Of a DNA stretch of 15,886 bases, positions 14,570 through 15,886 are shown in pieces (positions within the stretch are counted from its first letter, which is position 1; every line of letters starts with the position of its first letter). The stretch comes from an uncultured Campylobacter sp. (GTDB lineage: Bacteria > Campylobacterota > Campylobacteria > Campylobacterales > Campylobacteraceae), in contig NZ_CALJPG010000013.1 of NCBI RefSeq assembly GCF_937980635.1, positions 1-15,886 of the forward strand, read 5' to 3'. The position numbers were made by a program, and so were the translations under genes. Below the pieces are notes generated by a model. The model was not told the origin of the DNA. It saw nothing but the letters and a program-made list of their open reading frames with translations, and did no database searches.

Positions 14570-15886
14570 ATGGCAAGAAAAACTCCTTTACATATGGTTA
14601 GAAACATTGGTATTGCTGCCCACATCGACGCCGGAAAGACGACTACGAGCGAAAGAATTCTATTTTTTACCGGTATGAGCCATAAGATTGGCGAGGTTCA
14701 CGAGGGTGCTGCTACTATGGACTGGATGGAGCAGGAGCGTGAGCGCGGCATTACGATTACGTCTGCGGCAACGACCTGCTTTTGGAATAATCATCAGATA
14801 AATTTGATCGATACCCCGGGCCACGTTGACTTTACTATCGAAGTCGAGCGCTCGATGCGCGTTTTAGATGGTGCGGTAGCAGTATTTTGCTCTGTAGGTG
14901 GCGTTCAGCCTCAAAGCGAGACCGTTTGGCGTCAAGCTAATAAATACCATGTTCCGCGCATCATTTTCGTAAATAAGATGGACCGCGTAGGCGCAAATTT
15001 TTATAATGTCGAACAGCAGGTCAAAGATAGGCTCAAAGCTCATCCTGTTCCGATTCAAATTCCTATCGGCGCCGAGGATGATTTTAAGGGCGTTATCGAT
15101 TTGGTTACTATGAAGGCGCTCGTTTGGGATGATAGCAAGGGTCCTTCTGCTCCCGAGATCGTTGAAATTCCTGCCGAGCTACGAGAAAAAGCACAGGAAT
15201 ATCGCGACAAGATGATTGAGGCGGTAGCAGAGACTGATGAAGCTTTGATGGAGAAGTATTTTAACGGCGAAGAGCTAAGCGTGGAGGAAATCAAAAAAGG
15301 CATCAAAAAAGGCTGCTTAAGCCTAAGCTTTTTTCCTATGCTATGCGGTACCGCGTTTAAAAATAAAGGCGTGCAGCCTTTGCTAGATGCGGTCGTAGAT
15401 TATCTACCTGCGCCGGATGAAGTGCCTGCGATTAAGGGTCAGTATGAGGACGGCAGCGAGGTTCACGTAAGCTCTACCGACGAGGGCGAGTTCGCGGGTC
15501 TTGGATTCAAGATTATGACCGATCCGTTTGTGGGTCAGCTTACATTTGTGCGTGTCTATCGCGGCGTTTTGGAAAGCGGTAGCTACGTCGTAAATACCGG
15601 CAAGGGTAAAAAAGAGCGTATCGGTCGTTTATTAAGAATGCACTCGAATAAACGTGAAGAGATCAAAGAGCTTTATGCAGGCGAAATAGGCGCCGTCGTG
15701 GGTCTGAAAGATACCCTTACGGGCGATACGCTAGCCAGCGAAAAAGATAAAGTAATTTTAGAGCGTATGGAATTTCCTGATCCCGTTATCAGCGTAGCTG
15801 TAGAGCCTAAAACCAAAGCCGATCAAGAAAAAATGGGTATCGCGCTTCAAAAATTGGCGCAAGAAGATCCGAGCTTTAGGGTCGCG
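14570..15886 (+). CDS. fusA: Translation elongation factor G (partial, 3' end outside window)
   Basis: EF-G is the GTPase that moves tRNAs and mRNA through the ribosome and, with RRF, splits ribosomes. An open frame of 439 codons runs without a stop to the window end, about 63 percent of the usual 690 or so residues. The P-loop AHIDAGKTT is at 17-25, switch region RERGITITSAATT at 57-69, DTPGH at 81-85 and NKMD at 135-138. The G' insert follows (about 160-260), then domain II (about 290-400) and the start of domain III. ATG 14570 is preceded by GGAGG at 14560-14564, nine bases after the rpsG stop. Domains IV and V are not visible. Identity is certain. Confidence 0.98.
   Translation, partial: MARKTPLHMVRNIGIAAHIDAGKTTTSERILFFTGMSHKIGEVHEGAATMDWMEQERERGITITSAATTCFWNNHQINLIDTPGHVDFTIEVERSMRVLDGAVAVFCSVGGVQPQSETVWRQANKYHVPRIIFVNKMDRVGANFYNVEQQVKDRLKAHPVPIQIPIGAEDDFKGVIDLVTMKALVWDDSKGPSAPEIVEIPAELREKAQEYRDKMIEAVAETDEALMEKYFNGEELSVEEIKKGIKKGCLSLSFFPMLCGTAFKNKGVQPLLDAVVDYLPAPDEVPAIKGQYEDGSEVHVSSTDEGEFAGLGFKIMTDPFVGQLTFVRVYRGVLESGSYVVNTGKGKKERIGRLLRMHSNKREEIKELYAGEIGAVVGLKDTLTGDTLASEKDKVILERMEFPDPVISVAVEPKTKADQEKMGIALQKLAQEDPSFRVA

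Noticed and set aside
1..15886. Mobile element, CRISPR array, defence or biosynthetic system
   Set aside because: No transposase, direct-repeat array, integrase or unknown gene cluster is present. Apart from the DoxX gene, the window is housekeeping genes.

Overview
The window is one long plus-strand run of the most conserved translation and transcription genes of a bacterium: tuf (5' end cut off), rpmG, tRNA-Trp, secE, nusG, rplK, rplA, rplJ, rplL, rpoB, rpoC, a DoxX-family membrane protein, rpsL, rpsG and fusA (3' end cut off). All 14 protein genes and the tRNA lie on the + strand, and no gap exceeds 113 bases. The protein sequences, the 1378-residue RpoB, the separate but overlapping rpoB and rpoC, and the AT-rich spacers point to Campylobacterota, most likely Campylobacter. 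The fairly GC-balanced coding DNA would suit the oral, higher-GC species group (C. gracilis/C. rectus/C. showae-like). The species guess is inference from memory.

Layout. 1-1197: EF-Tu gene ending in a strong hairpin plus T-run. 1213-2200: rpmG, an embedded tRNA-Trp, secE and nusG (ribosomal protein L33, a tRNA, a translocon subunit and a transcription elongation factor). 2221-4398: the L11-L1 and L10-L12 stalk genes, with a 113-base structured leader before rplJ. 4399-4488: two successive hairpins, the second followed by a T-rich tract, between rplL and rpoB. 4489-13136: rpoB and rpoC, overlapping by ATGA. 13135-13160: a hairpin at the rpoC end. 13173-13562: a four-helix DoxX-family protein, the only gene here outside the information-processing core. 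13563-13645: a promoter-like stretch with a perfect TATAAT. 13646-15886: the str operon rpsL-rpsG-fusA, with rpsL starting on GTG.

How the genes work together: EF-Tu and EF-G drive elongation on the ribosome. L10/L12/L11 form the GTPase-stimulating stalk base that both factors contact, L1 forms the opposite stalk, and S12/S7 belong to the decoding and head regions of the small subunit. RpoB/RpoC are the catalytic core of RNA polymerase, and NusG links polymerase to the ribosome. The hairpins after tuf and between rplL and rpoB sit where a cell would want many copies of the upstream product (EF-Tu, L12) and fewer of the downstream one (L33/SecE/NusG, polymerase).

I found no mobile element, CRISPR array, defence system or clearly new system. 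The points worth a second look are intergenic RNA structures, an L33 that has lost part of its zinc motif, a long trigger-loop insertion in RpoC, the DoxX gene splitting the rif and str clusters, and an overlapping ATG micro-ORF at the rpsL start.
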